Shown one piece after another: positions 45,105 through 56,627 of a stretch of DNA of 64,000 nucleotides. The number at the start of each line of letters is the position of its first letter. Positions within the stretch are counted from its first letter, which is position 1. The translations under genes were made by a program, and so were the position numbers. Under the pieces are notes generated by a model. The model saw only the letters and a list, made by a program, of their open reading frames with translations. It searched no databases and was not told where the DNA came from. The DNA is taken from positions 17,236,001-17,300,000 of the forward strand of contig CP075493.1 of NCBI GenBank assembly GCA_021613535.1, written 5' to 3'. Origin of the DNA: Adineta vaga (lineage: Eukaryota; Rotifera).

Positions 45105-46010
45105 CTAGTAAGTGTACTGTGTTAGAACAAAAGTTTTCAAATAAATCTTCCTAGGCTACACCCTCAAAAATATTCATGTGAATTATACCTATGTAATAAC
45201 GTTGAGTGTCTGTCTGTCTCCGTGTTACCGGGTTAATGATGAAAGGTTAAAAAAACATCAGTTAGCATCCTTATAACCTGACAGTGGGTGAAACCGGGTA
45301 AGAGAGGATAGGGATGGGTGGAAATGGATGAAATAAGGTAGAAATGGGTGGAATGATCAGTCACCCAGTTCCGCAATGTTGAACATATCAGGAACCAGTT
45401 CCGGCAGGGAATCGATTTCGTTCAATCTCGAGTGGGTCTCTTACGTTGTGTGTCGATCGAGTTCCTGGAATAAGACGGAACTGATTCCTGCAATGTTCCG
45501 CATTACGTAATAGGATGTATTCTCAATAGTTGAAATTTTTCTAACAGTCTCGATACGCTTCTACAGTGTCTTATGAGAGATTTTTTGTATTGCCATTCTT
45601 TCTCTTTCATTTCACCAAGATTGACACCTATTTACTCACCTTGAAGTGGAACTGATAATTTATCTATGTCATGCAATAAAACCTGACAACTGTTTTCATA
45701 AATCTTTCTCTATGAATGGAAGAATGAAATAATAAAACAAAAAAAATCAAATACATTCTCACCAGAATATTGATTCTGTATGATGTGTCAATAATTATTT
45801 TTTAGTATTACTTTATTCTCTATGTTTTTTTTTCTACATTTTATGCGATCAACAAAAATATGTCAATAGTACAAATAGGCATCATTCATTTTTTATTAGT
45901 CTTTCATTCTGAAAGCAAACGAAACTTAAACGAGTTTATATGTGTCAATGTCAGCACGTGTAATTCAACCAGATTTTATAACGGACAATGAATGTTACAT
46001 TAACTATCCT

Positions 46011-46100
46011 AGAGGGTATGGGTGTGTGCTGGGTGTGGAGTGAGGGGTGGGTGTCAATGATATAGAAGACGATGCACCCACACCCACACCCACACCCTCT
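46011..46100. repeat. Telomere-like hairpin repeat, long arms
   Basis: AGAGGGTATGGGTGTGTGCT, GGGTGTGGAGTGAGGGGTGG, loop TGATATAGAAGACGATG, then CACCCACACCCACACCCACA and CCCTCT. The outermost AGAGGG pairs with CCCTCT. Confidence 0.7.
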
Positions 46101-46395
46101 TTCCTTTTAAATCCACTCCTACCCCTCCATAGAACTGCCTATTATCAGACGCTCGCTGCAAGTCATTCTCTAGTTTATAACCTTCACTTTCACTCCATAC
46201 AGATAGAGTAGTCATTTCACTCCAGATTCAGTTTTTTTTGAGAACCCAACTCAGGCATTGCAGTTGTTTATCTTGGATGCAAACACCAACACCCCCACCC
46301 CCGATGACCATTCTGACCCCATGTCGACCTTTCTCTGGACCTGAGGAAGCACTGTGGAAAGTTTGGGAATGTTAGCTGTCACGGAACTGCCTGAG

Positions 46396-47006
46396 TGAAA
46401 GGACGAGGGCGGATAAGACTATCTACTCGGCTTACACTAGAGTTGATTTATCTATATATGAATGGAATCAGGGATGGCCCCTGATTACTTTTCTCCAGTT
46501 TTTTTCGCGAAAACTCACATTGATCATTTCGACCTCTGGGGTACCCCCCTCCCCCCACGAATCATCAGAAAAAGAATTTCGATTTTCATCAGTGAAAACT
46601 AGATACATTTGCAGAGTCAAAGGTTCTGATCACAAATATCACAACTAAACCTCTGATAACATCTTTAGTTTCACTTAGCTCCGACTACACTATATGCCTC
46701 ATATTACTTCTGGGCTCCCTCGATTGAGCACGAGGAAATACGGTCCGAGCGAAATATAAAATAAAGATTTTTTGTAAACTCTATTTATGATATTTGTGAT
46801 CAGAACTTTTGGCTCTGCAAATGTATCTAGTTCTTACTGATGAAAATCGAAGCTGTTTTTCTTAGAGGTCGAAATGATCAATGTGAGTTTTCGCGAAGCA
46901 AGCTGGAAAAAAGTAATCAGGGACTAACCCTGATTCCATTCATATATAAATAAATCGATTCAAACGTGTGCCGAAAAACGGTCTTGCCCGCCCTCGTCCT
47001 TTGCTA
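46396..47006. repeat. Foldback element with about 240-bp arms
   Basis: The left arm contains GAAAGGACGAGGGCGG, ATATATGAATGGAATCAGGG, GATCATTTCGACCTC and AGATACATTTGCAGAG. The right arm has the complements in reverse order (CTCTGCAAATGTATCT, GAGGTCGAAATGATC, CCCTGATTCCATTCATATAT, CCGCCCTCGTCCTTTG). The loop is about 145 bp. Similarity may continue outward to GAGGAAGC/GCTTCCTC at about 46342 and 47060. It is non-coding. Confidence 0.8.
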
Positions 47007-48950
47007 TTTGTATCTAGAAGTCATTTGAATATGAGATGGATGTTGTAAGGCTATAAGCTTCCTCAGATCAAACGAGACAGATACAAATTATTGACGACTG
47101 TGTGTGAGCAATATTGTATACTTACGTATTTTGATGAGAAGAAATGATTTGAAAATGATATACAATTTGCTACTGAAGCATGCATTATTATAAACTAGTC
47201 TCTCTCATTTTTTTCTCTTGTTACAGATGGATTATTTTCTACCTACACCTAGTTATTCGATTTTTCTTTTTCATTCAACTATCTGTATGTACAGGTAGCT
47301 ACATGTGATACATTCAGAATAATTACTGCATGTTTATACAGCACAAACGCACAGAGAATCGAAAGAAATATCATTTAGCCTATATTCACTTCCTCAAAAC
47401 AAGACAAGCTATGCTGTTTATCATGAGAGTGAAGGCTCAGCAGAAACAAATAAAAATATAAGATTTTTTTGTAATTTTCAAATTTATTCAATTTTTCGAT
47501 GTTTTTGATAAATATTTCAGTGAAAGAAATGAGCGAATAAATGGCTAACACAAAAGATGAATAAATAAATAATGGTCATCGAGACAGATTCACTTAGGCT
47601 TCGATTGGGTTAATGAATGTGATTAACCGAAAATCATCATATAAAGGCAACACTTATCTACTCAGAGTGGTAAACCTGTGCAATTTTTTCATGAACATAA
47701 CAATAAATGTTACCGGGAGCAGCTGGTGGTTCGTCGGTGCCACTCATTATTAGCCACTCTAAAGGCATTTCCAGTGTTCCCGATCTGCGAATATGTGACA
47801 CCACTCGATTTTTATGAATAATACTGTAAACACCTATAAAAATAATTAGGTTAAGTCAAATAGCAAGTTGACATTAGAATATAGGGTAGATAGTTATGAG
47901 TGTTCGTATGTGTTTTTTCATGATCGATAACGTCCGTAATATTCTCTACCTGCACAAAAAAAAATAAGAATATAAGCGTAGACTACTGGGTGAGAATAAA
48001 ATGAAGGATGAGAATGAGCCAAGCTGCTATGGCCGCAAATATTGAAGACAAGTACTTCTAAGAACTTTCGTATTTGTGCACCAGTGCTCTTTAACACAAA
48101 ACTGTTGCCGTGGAAAAATCTAATGAACTTACAACTCTCATACTCATCTTGAACAAGTGGGAAAACTGCTCAAGTACTTTCGACTTTCTATGATAGAAGG
48201 ATGTGAGTGAATGCACACCCATACCCTAGGAATATTCTCTCGTCAGTCAGAAATTATTAACGAAATTTGGCGGTACTTGAACAAATGTTTCTTCGGTATT
48301 TGGTTATGAATTATTCGAAGGGAAATAATCATCTATATTCACTTATCAATAAAATCTTATTTTCTCTTATTTGCCAATACTTTCTTCGATATATAAGAAG
48401 TAAACCATCATTCATCGAGAATAGAGAAAATGAATGATGTTTTCTAAGTCAATCGATAATTTTAAAAAAAAAACACATAAAAAGTCGTAAACTGGTTAAC
48501 TATAATTATTATTTGTAATCTTTTTCTGTCAATCTTTCTGGATAGATTCTGCGAATATAAATCAAAGGGTGAGAATATCTATATCTTGATGATATTCCTT
48601 CGGAGAACGGTGTTTTTCGAGTATGTGTATTTCGCAATAAAATTCATTTTCCACGAAGAGATAGACAATCACAAAATGTATGTCTTTTCCAAGAGTAGAA
48701 GAACAGAATGAATTTTCCTAGAAAACAATCTTATTTCTAGGTTATAAATGAAATATCATGCGAGGAAAAAACATTCTATTATTTTGTATATCAAGTCATA
48801 GTTGATAAGTAAAGAATGTTTATTCTTGCTCACTTTGTCGTTCTTGTATTTGTCCGCGAAAATTCAAGATAAAAAAGTCAAATGTGAGAATAAAAAAAGA
48901 CTGACTGTTGTGTTAATATTTCATAAGAGAAAAAGATGAATTAAATTCGA

Positions 48951-51202
48951 ATGACAATGAGATCATATGTACCTATTTCGTTACAGTTTCAGATGAATCG
49001 TATAGAACCAACTACGGAAAATTTTACTATTGAACGACGAATGAATTCATCAACGAGTCAACAACAAGAATTAATTGAAAATGTATCATCGAATGAAAAA
49101 ATAACATTAAAACGACATATTGGTCTATTTTCTGGCATTACTTTCATCATTGGCACAATTATTGGTAATAGAATATTGAACATATAGTTTTCTATGATTA
49201 TTGTATTATATTTAGGTTCTGGTATATTCATTTCTCCAAAAGGTGTTCTAAGAGAAACACAATCAATCGGTCTATGTCTAATAGTATGGGTTATATGTGG
49301 ACTTGTAGCTCTACTCGGTAAGATTTCTATTTAGAGAAACAATATTCTTTATGGAATTTAGTTTATTCTAGGGGCATTATGTTATGCTGAAATTGGAATA
49401 ATAATACCGTTGAGCGGTTCTGAATTGGTCTATATGAAAGAAGGTAATCTCACATAAATGGATCATTTTATTTTATGTTTACGTTTTTGTCCATCCGTTA
49501 ACACGATAATTCTTAAAAATAGAAATGAAATTCGCAAATAAGACTATGTCGATTACAAAATTTAAATATTAAATATTTAAAATATAGGAATTGGATCAGT
49601 TCATGCTCGAACTGGTGATATGCTAGCATTTGTTGTTAGTTGGGCAAAAACATTTATTCTTCAACCATCAAGTACTGCTATTCTTGCTCTAACATTTTCA
49701 TCATATTTTCTATCGGGAATTATGGATAGTAAGTAGATAAATAAATCTATTAATTATTATATAATTCATTTAGATTGTGGTCCACCTGATGAATTAGTCA
49801 AAATGGTTGCCATTTTTACTCTTGGTTTGTTGAATTATTCGATTTTATTTTCCCTTATTTTCTATTATATATATTTAGTGATTCTTGGTAATGTAAATAT
49901 ATGGAGTGTTACAGCAGCTAATCGATTAAATATTGTGTTTACTTTGTGTAAAATGATGACAATCTTAGTTATCATTATAGCTGGTCTCGTACGAATTGGA
50001 CAAGGTTATACAGATAATTTTAAAAATTCTTTTCATGGTGAATGAAATTTCTTTTCTCTAAGAAGAGATTCATCATGTTTTCTTTTTCTAAATTGAATAG
50101 GTACAACAAATAAACCGTTAAGAATTGCACTTGCGTTCTATTCAGGACTTTGGGCCTATGCTGGATGGGCTAGTTTAACGTCGGTGACAGAAGAACTCAA
50201 AAATCCTAAAAGGTATTTATATATTTATGTTTAATTAATTGATTATTTAACATATTATTAAGAAATCTATGGTTATCTATTGTTGTGGCTATTCCAACAG
50301 TCATTGTTTTATATATTTTTACTAATATATCGTATTTTACAGTGATGACAAAATCTGAATTACTCAGTTCAAATGCCGTTGCTATGGTATATAAAGCTTT
50401 AACGATTTGAGCGATCTTTATCATATAACTATGTGAAAAGTTCATTAATAATAAATATATTTTTAGACATGGGGAGAAGTTGTATTAGGATCTGTTGCTC
50501 GTATATTACCAATATTAATATCTGTGAGCGCATTGGGTAGTGCTAATGTAACAATTTATTCAAATGCTCGTCATTGTATGGTTAGTGCACGTTATGGATA
50601 TTTACCTGAAATATTTTCATATATTCAAAAACAACGATTAACACCATTACCTGGAATTCTATTTCAAGTTTGTTTATTTATTTATTCAATGAATTTTATA
50701 TTTATTTTGTTTATTTAAGACAATTCTTACGATAATCTATTGTATTCCAAGTGATATTGATGATTTAATCAATTATTTTAGTTTTGTTTCTTGGCTTTTT
50801 CGTGGATTAACATTTGTTGCTGTACTTTGCTGTAGATTTACAAAACGTGATGCTCATCGAGTTATTAAAGTATATTTTTGTCATTAATAAATATAGATAC
50901 AAAAAGAATATCTTTTAGGTTCCTATACCTTTGATTATATTAATGATACTGATATCTATTTATCTTGTAATAGCACCTGTTATATCACGTCCAAATATTG
51001 GATTTCTTGTTGCAGTTATTATTTTATTTCTTAGTTTGATAGTTTATTACGTAATTGTCTTTCGTAAAATAACACCGAAATTTATGAGTAAGATTTCATT
51101 TGTTTTACTAAATTTATTCTTCTTTTCTTTTTAGAAAAATTGACTATGTTTATTGAAATTCTTTTTAATTTAACAAAATCAGAAATCAATATTGAAAAAT
51201 AA
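48951..51202 (+). CDS. Amino-acid transporter of the SLC7 (L-type/APC) family
   Basis: Twelve exons: 48951-49164, 49216-49317, 49372-49443, 49588-49728, 49774-49824, 49879-50037, 50101-50212, 50263-50386, 50467-50667, 50720-50869, 50919-51087 and 51135-51202. Junctions are GT-AG and preserve frame. Motifs: [19 protein letters not shown] at TM1, [66 protein letters not shown], and [20 protein letters not shown]. These match light chains of heteromeric amino-acid exchangers (LAT/xCT group), which usually pair with an SLC3 heavy chain. The 54-bp intron 49825-49878 has a length divisible by three and no stop; retaining it would insert about 18 hydrophobic residues. The start may instead be ATG 48993. 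Confidence 0.9.
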
Positions 51203-51960
51203 GTTTTAAATAAATATTTCTTTCAATCTGATTTAGTTCCTTGAAGTGAACTGTACTCGAACAGGTCATTTCTATCGACAAAAAATCATTTAATCGGCAT
51301 AATTTGTCTTTGTTCTCGCTAATCAATATTTCTTAAAAAGTTGACAATACTTAGAATTTTGAACATGTGTCAGACGCGTTCTCTCACTGTTCGTCTTTGT
51401 GTGAAATCATCATAGGCACATTTGTCGTGTTCGATGCTCTCCTAACCAGTTTTCAATAATAGATATCGTCAAAAGTTTGAAGAAACGTTTACTGTTTTGA
51501 TTCAATTCTTGAAAATATCATTTAATACACAAATGATGCCATCGGTATTGTCTTGCGTGATAGTGTTATTACTGGTTCTCTCCTGTAGTAAAAGCTTTAA
51601 ATCTTTGTAAAATTTTTATTTTTGATAGTGAAGACATATGAATATTTTGGTATTCAAGATGGTATTACGAACAGAAGATTGATACATGACTCTTACAGAT
51701 CCTTACACAAAGTTAAAATTATTCTCGTATTTTATTTTTACTCACGTTTACCTTCAATAAATATTTATATGAACAGAAAGAACAAAATAGAAAAGAAATA
51801 TTTCTTTTTTTTTTACTTCTTCTGTTATCTTAGATGTTTAATATCATATCTTTTGTTTCAAGTCAATCATATAGATATTATCAAGAAGATGAGAAGACAT
51901 CAGATTTAACTATTATCTATAAGAACGATTAATTATAATTCATATTCATTTTTAATAAAA
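51203..51960. other. Intergenic
   Basis: AT-rich spacer, no supported gene. The 95-residue frame at 51622 lacks domain features. Confidence 0.5.
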
Positions 51961-52702
51961 ATGAATTTTGAATCATTAGCCAATGAATTATTACTTTATG
52001 TATTTGAATATCTACGAACAAATCATCTTCTTTATCAATATTTTTCTATTTCCGGTATTAATTTTCATTCATTAAATTCTAATGATTCATCTTTAATCTG
52101 TCGAGAATATTTTCCAAGTTTCATTGATAAATTATCTCCATTTAATTTATCAAAAGACAAATATTCTTCTAAACCATTTAATCAATCTTACTCATTTAAC
52201 CCGTCAACGTTATTCTTTACTATATGAGATATATATTTCTACTGATAAATTATCTGCTATTCTTTTTACAAACTGACTATGGAGTCTATCAAAATTGATT
52301 CATTGTTCTGTTAATCAAATTTCTGTACGTGTAGATGATGATGTTATTTATCCACAACCAACAACGATATCATCAAGTTTTACGCATTTACATATTTCGG
52401 GTGAATATAACTCTTTCGATTTGAATCCCATCTATAAAAGTATGCCGAATCTTCAGTATTTATCCATATTCTGTGGAGATTTCACAATAACTAAAGTTCC
52501 AAACTTATCTCTCCAATCGATAACATCTCTTGAGTTGTCCTCAATAATTATTTTATCTGATTTATTAAATACATGTCAACATATGACCAATTTATATCGA
52601 TTGAAATTACAAATTTATATTTATTTCTACTCGATTACCCAATTTGAAAATATTTCATTTTCACCTGAAAGTTTATTTCAAGGATTACAAAAAGATCGAT
52701 GA
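51961..52702 (+). pseudogene. Degenerate F-box family gene
   Basis: ATG 51961 opens MNFESLANELLLYVFEYLR, a clear F-box start of a second bdelloid subfamily. The frame is lost by about 52225, and LRR-like coding resumes in another frame from about 52290 (VNQISVRVDDD, SSFTHLHISGEYNSFDL, PNLQYLSIFCGDF), ending at 52702. The F-box is incomplete and at least one frameshift is required. Length is far below the intact relatives. A short intron might rescue part of it, but I found no convincing splice pair. Confidence 0.6.
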
Positions 52703-52868
52703 AGAAATCGAGAAAATACTTCAAAACATTTCGAACTCGATTTTGGCTTGATCAACATCGCTGATTTGTTTCATGTCCTTATTATTTAATCAATAGGCCC
52801 TTTTCTCTTTATACTTTATCGCATGATTTTGACTCTTTTGAGATGAGAAGACCATTACTTACCAAAGG

Positions 52869-52939
52869 ATGTGGGTGTAGGTGTGTTGGGTGTGGGTTAG
52901 TGTGAGAGAAGAAGAGATACACCCACACCCACACCCACC
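52869..52939. repeat. Telomere-like hairpin repeat with family loop
   Basis: ATGTGGGTGTAGGTGTGTTG, GGTGTGGGTTAGTGTGAG, loop AGAAGAAGAGATACACCC, then ACACCCACACCCACC. The loop GAGAGAAGAAGAGATACAC is the reverse complement of the loop of the copy at 59614-59658. Confidence 0.75.
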
Positions 52940-53089
52940 GTATTTAACTTGTGGAATTGGTGTATCGTTAATTCTCCATGAAACTATTACCGTACTTGAT
53001 CCTTGTATTGACACTCGTAGTTGCTCCAGTGAGCTCGTGTATGGACATACAGATTTACTTGGAATGCTATGTTTTTGGTCAACAGTCAC

Positions 53090-53176
53090 TTTCGTCGACA
53101 AACATTTCGTCGACAGAGCATTTAGTCTAAAAAATTTCATCGACAGACACTTCGTCGACAGTACAGTTCATCGACA
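53090..53176. repeat. TTCGTCGACA word array
   Basis: Words TTTCGTCGACAAACA, TTTCGTCGACAGAGC, TTTCATCGACAGACA, CTTCGTCGACAGTAC and GTTCATCGACA recur at 10-30 bp spacing. Similar words flank the MULE gene. Confidence 0.7.
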
Positions 53177-53429
53177 TTTATTTCAGTTGATGACGAGAGA
53201 AAAATATAAATTTGTCTTTCAATTAATATTATGTATCTCGTCATCGTTGAACAATCCGTAATAACACTATAAAATAATTGATCATTGGTAATTTTTCTTT
53301 TTCAATCCAAAGATAGAAGGTGTTCTGTTTTGAATAGCTTACTCATTCTGAAGATAATAATAGTTTCACAGTTCTTCGCATAAATCGTACCATTATTGAA
53401 CGATGTATACTTCTGTTTCTCTTCAATCA

Positions 53430-53816
53430 TGGAATGTTTCAAACCTCAGTATTAGAACTAATAATATTGCTGAGGGTGAGATTTTTCTTGATTTGCGATG
53501 TTGTATATAGTTTAAATGCATGCAGGATGGTATAACCGTTTTGCCCATCTAATTGAAAAGAAACATCTGGCATTTCATAAAAGTTCTCCAAAACGAAGAG
53601 GTTTATGTAAAGCAAACTGTTCAACGTGTTAAGATGGGAAAAATAAAGAAAAACGATAATAAAGGTTGTGCAATACAGCAGTGGCTAGATAATTTAACTC
53701 ATCAATACAATAAAAAAGAAATCACGCTCTACGAGTACCTTGAAGGACTTTCACTTTTGATTGCTAAAAAAAGTAGTAATCGTATACATGATCTTCATAT
53801 CTATTTTAAATCTTGA
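53430..53816 (+). pseudogene. Decayed 3' end of a FLYWCH/MULE transposase gene
   Basis: WNVSNLSIRTNNIAEG (53430-53477) and its donor, then WYNRFAHLIEKKH (about 53525), and IWHFIKVLQNEEV...LYEYLEGLSLLIAKK to the stop at 53816. They match the last two exons of the intact gene 2 kb downstream (WNVFDLKTRTNNNAEG; WHNRFARRIDKKH; IWHFIRVLQEEEV; LMDYIQGLSLLVAKK). A small deletion shifts the frame between KKH and IWH. Earlier exons are gone. Confidence 0.8.
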
Positions 53817-54352
53817 TATATTTTGTTATTGTCATTCATTTCTATGTAGTTACTTAGTTGTTTCTTGGATTAAATATATTGTGTGATATGTTATTCAAAT
53901 AAAATTTTCTTTAAAAACCAACTTGATAGTTTTTATCGTTTCGCCTTTTCAACCTTTCTGTTAGAATATTTAGTTGACGAAATGCTGTGTTGATTGAATT
54001 ACATATCATTCGTCGACAACATTTTGTCAACAAGTTTTCGTTGACAGACACTTTCTCGACCGATATTTCGTCGACTAGTCGTTTCGTCAACAATCAATCT
54101 TTTGTCCTCATGGTTGTATATTTACTTTATCAATAAAACTAAACTCATAATCCAATTTTGCACTGAGCAAATTGATGAAAAGTGTTCCTCTTTTGGAACG
54201 TAACAAAAAAGAGATCAATGTAACTTTCTTTGTTCTAAACTACAAGTATTTTGCCACTAATTGGCTCAAGTGTCGCTCGCTGATAGATATAGCGTCGGTC
54301 AATCGACTTCTCTTATTATATTTACAAATTCTTCTTCACTTTCTTCTTCATT
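53817..54352. other. Spacer between MULE copies
   Basis: Contains a second TCGTCGACA word array at 54010-54095 and the upstream region of the intact MULE gene. Nothing else seen. Confidence 0.5.
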
Positions 54353-56169
54353 ATGGCAACTCGCACGGTTACCCTCAAGTTTAGTGTGACGACAAAAGGC
54401 AAGCGGGTGGTTCTCTATGATGGATACATTTACACATTGAACCAGAATCGTGCGACAGTGAAGTACTGGCGATGCGAAGATCGCACCTGCTCTGCTTTTG
54501 TTCATACCGACGGTAACAATAACTACAAAGCGCACACGGGCACTCACAGTGGCCATCTGCCCTCGCCTGAGCGAATCGAACTTCTCGAATTTAAGAGAAA
54601 AGTGAAGAAACGAGTAATCAATGAGACAACGCCGATTGCTCGTATCTACGACCAAGAGCTCGCAGCGGCAAAGCTCAGTCAAACTGCGTTAGCGTTGGCT
54701 CCTGCTGCTACAGACAGTCGTAAGTATCTTCTTCTAAATTCTGTATTTATGTTTCATTCGACTCAATGTTTAGAGCCGTCTCTGTCTCGTCTTCGTCGAC
54801 AAACGACACCAGCTCTTCCCACTTCAAGTGGTTTTGACATTCCTGACAAATACAGGCAAACTCTCGCTGGCAAACCGTTCCTTCTCAGCGATACACTGAT
54901 CCGCGGAAAGAGAATGCTGGCATTCGCCAATGAATTACAATTGGTGATCCTATTTAAATCGAAACATATCTTCATTGATGGCACCTTTTTCGTCTGCCCG
55001 CCATTCTTTGACCAGGTCTTTACTATTCATGGAGTGCACCACGAGCATGGTGAGTTTTCACTCCACTCGTTGATTTATGTATGTAACATTTCGTTTCATT
55101 TTAGTTGTGCCCTGTGTGCTCGCTCTACTTCCTGGTCGATCTGCTACTGTCTACAAACATCTATTCCAGCTGCTCGATGACCAAGCCGCAGATTTTCACA
55201 CATCCTTCGAACCTGAAGCGATCACGAGCGACTTCGAGAGTGGTTTGATCAAGGCTGTGAAACAACATGTATGTTCCCTTACTCTTTTTACTTTAATATT
55301 TACTTTTTTCGCTTTCTATTTCTTGCAGTTCCCGATGTCTCGACATATCGGATGCTACTTTCATTATACTCAGAGCATTCATCGGAATATACAGACGCTT
55401 GGACTATCGACAGTCTATAAAGATGACGAAGAAGCTCGCTTTATCTGTCAACAATTAATGGCACTCGCTCTTTTGCCATTGAACAAAGTTAAGCCTGCGT
55501 TTCAGTCACTTGCCAACAATCATCCTGAATCGCTGGATGAGCTGTTCGAGTATTTTGAAACTTTTTGGATGAAAACCACGTCTATCGATTTGTGGAATGT
55601 GTTTGATCTCAAAACGCGCACGAACAACAATGCAGAGGGTAACACTCTTTCTTTCACCTGTATTCATCACACTCGAAGATAGTTCATTTAGGCTGGCACA
55701 ACAGATTTGCTCGTCGTATTGACAAGAAACATCCCAATATCTGGCATTTTATCCGTGTTCTTCAAGAAGAAGAAGTTCACTTCAATCAAAATGTCCAGCA
55801 CGTGCGCATGGGGATAAAAAAGGTGTATGGACAACGAACATGTCGCATGCAACAGTGTCTCGAAACTCTTGCGGATCGATTCAAGAAGAAACAGATCGGC
55901 CTCATGGACTACATTCAGGGCCTCTCGCTCCTCGTTGCGAAGAAAAAATGACTTCGAGCGAAACCAGCACAGTTCATTACTTCGTGATACTGCTTTTTGT
56001 TATTCTTCTTGTTATTTATGTTCTGTCTTTATGATGAGAATATTTGTTTTTTCTCTCCTCTATCTACTTAGTCAAGTCAATAAAATGCAGGTTGTTACTC
56101 ATTGAACACCAATACTGTCTCCTCTAATATTAGGCAATAAAATATCTTGTCGACAAAATGTTGTCGACC
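54010..56169 (+). mobile_element. Mutator-like (MULE) transposon with short-word ends
   Basis: The left end has TCGTCGACAACATTTTGTCA with ACAAG (54010-54034). The right end at 56146-56169 is CTTGTCGACAAAATGTTGTC then GACC, which is its inverted complement. The transposase gene at 54353-55951 lies between. Further TCGACA/TCGACC words at 54040-54095 form a left subterminal array. Exact ends and a 9-bp target duplication were not established. The element is GC-richer than its surroundings. Confidence 0.6.
54353..55951 (+). CDS. FLYWCH zinc-finger / MULE-type transposase
   Basis: Five exons: 54353-54719, 54774-55049, 55105-55268, 55329-55638 and 55692-55951, all GT-AG in frame, about 458 aa. The N-terminal FLYWCH-like finger contains VVLYDGYIYTLNQ, YWRCEDRTCSAFVHT and H-x-H (HTGTHSGHLP). 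The central MULE DDE domain has HIFIDGTFFVCPPFFDQVFT (first Asp), AITSDFESGLIKAV (second Asp region) and HIGCYFHYTQSI. The C-terminal part is NNAEGWHNRFARR and IWHFIRVLQEEEV. FLYWCH-MULE proteins are transposases or domesticated derivatives. The frame is intact and no key motif is obviously lost, so it may be an active transposase or recently immobilised. Confidence 0.88.
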
Positions 56170-56627
56170 AAAAACATAATTACCGTAATATTTATCCGAA
56201 ATCGTCGAATGACTTGAATTTGTTATAAAAAAAAGGATTTATTCTCAATGTTTGTATATACAAGAACTGTATTGAACCAGTCTTTTCTTTAAGATTATTT
56301 TCTTTTTCTCGATCCAGTATGTCATTCTGAATCGTTTCGTAAGAAGAACATATTGTCGTTTTTTATTCGAAATTGAATAAATGTTTGATTCTTCATGTAG
56401 GGCTTTTGCAAGTTTTACGCTGACATTTATGTTAATTTTTTGTTGTATCTATTTAAGAGCACGTGAACAGGAAGCAGCAATGTTTCTGAAGAAAAAAGAT
56501 ACTATCTGATGTTATTCAAACTGCGGCAAGTTTGAATGTTTACGATTATAAAAGCGATTGTGAAGATATTTTTTAAACAAAGTAGAGCATGTTTTGCAAG
56601 AATAAAGAACACGATTAGAAAAGAAAA
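55952..56627. other. Intergenic
   Basis: Includes the right MULE end (56146-56169) and AT-rich sequence up to the 3' end of the ADP/ATP carrier. A plus-strand frame at 56400-56510 shows a hydrophobic stretch but no gene structure. Confidence 0.45.

Larger units (their letters stand above)
45105..48950. other. Large repeat-rich intergenic region
   Basis: No gene supported in 3.8 kb. It contains a segment at about 45195-45520 with TGTCTGTCTGTCTCCG and repeated GTTCCGCAATGTT / AATGTTCCGC words, the telomere-like hairpin at 46011-46100, and the foldback at 46396-47006. A degenerate telomere-like piece is at about 48203-48232. The promoter of the SLC7 gene should be near the right end. Confidence 0.5.
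52703..53429. other. Intergenic with hairpin and TCGTCGACA array
   Basis: Contains the telomere-like hairpin at 52869-52939 and a cluster of TTCGTCGACA words at 53090-53176. No gene. Confidence 0.55.

Noticed and set aside
51622-51909. 95-aa plus-strand frame downstream of the SLC7 gene
   Set aside because: Phe/Tyr/Ile-rich translation of AT-rich DNA with no splice or domain evidence.
52859-53261. Overlapping frames on both strands around 52.9-53.2 kb
   Set aside because: They read through a telomere-like hairpin and the TCGTCGACA array; no domain and no splice support.
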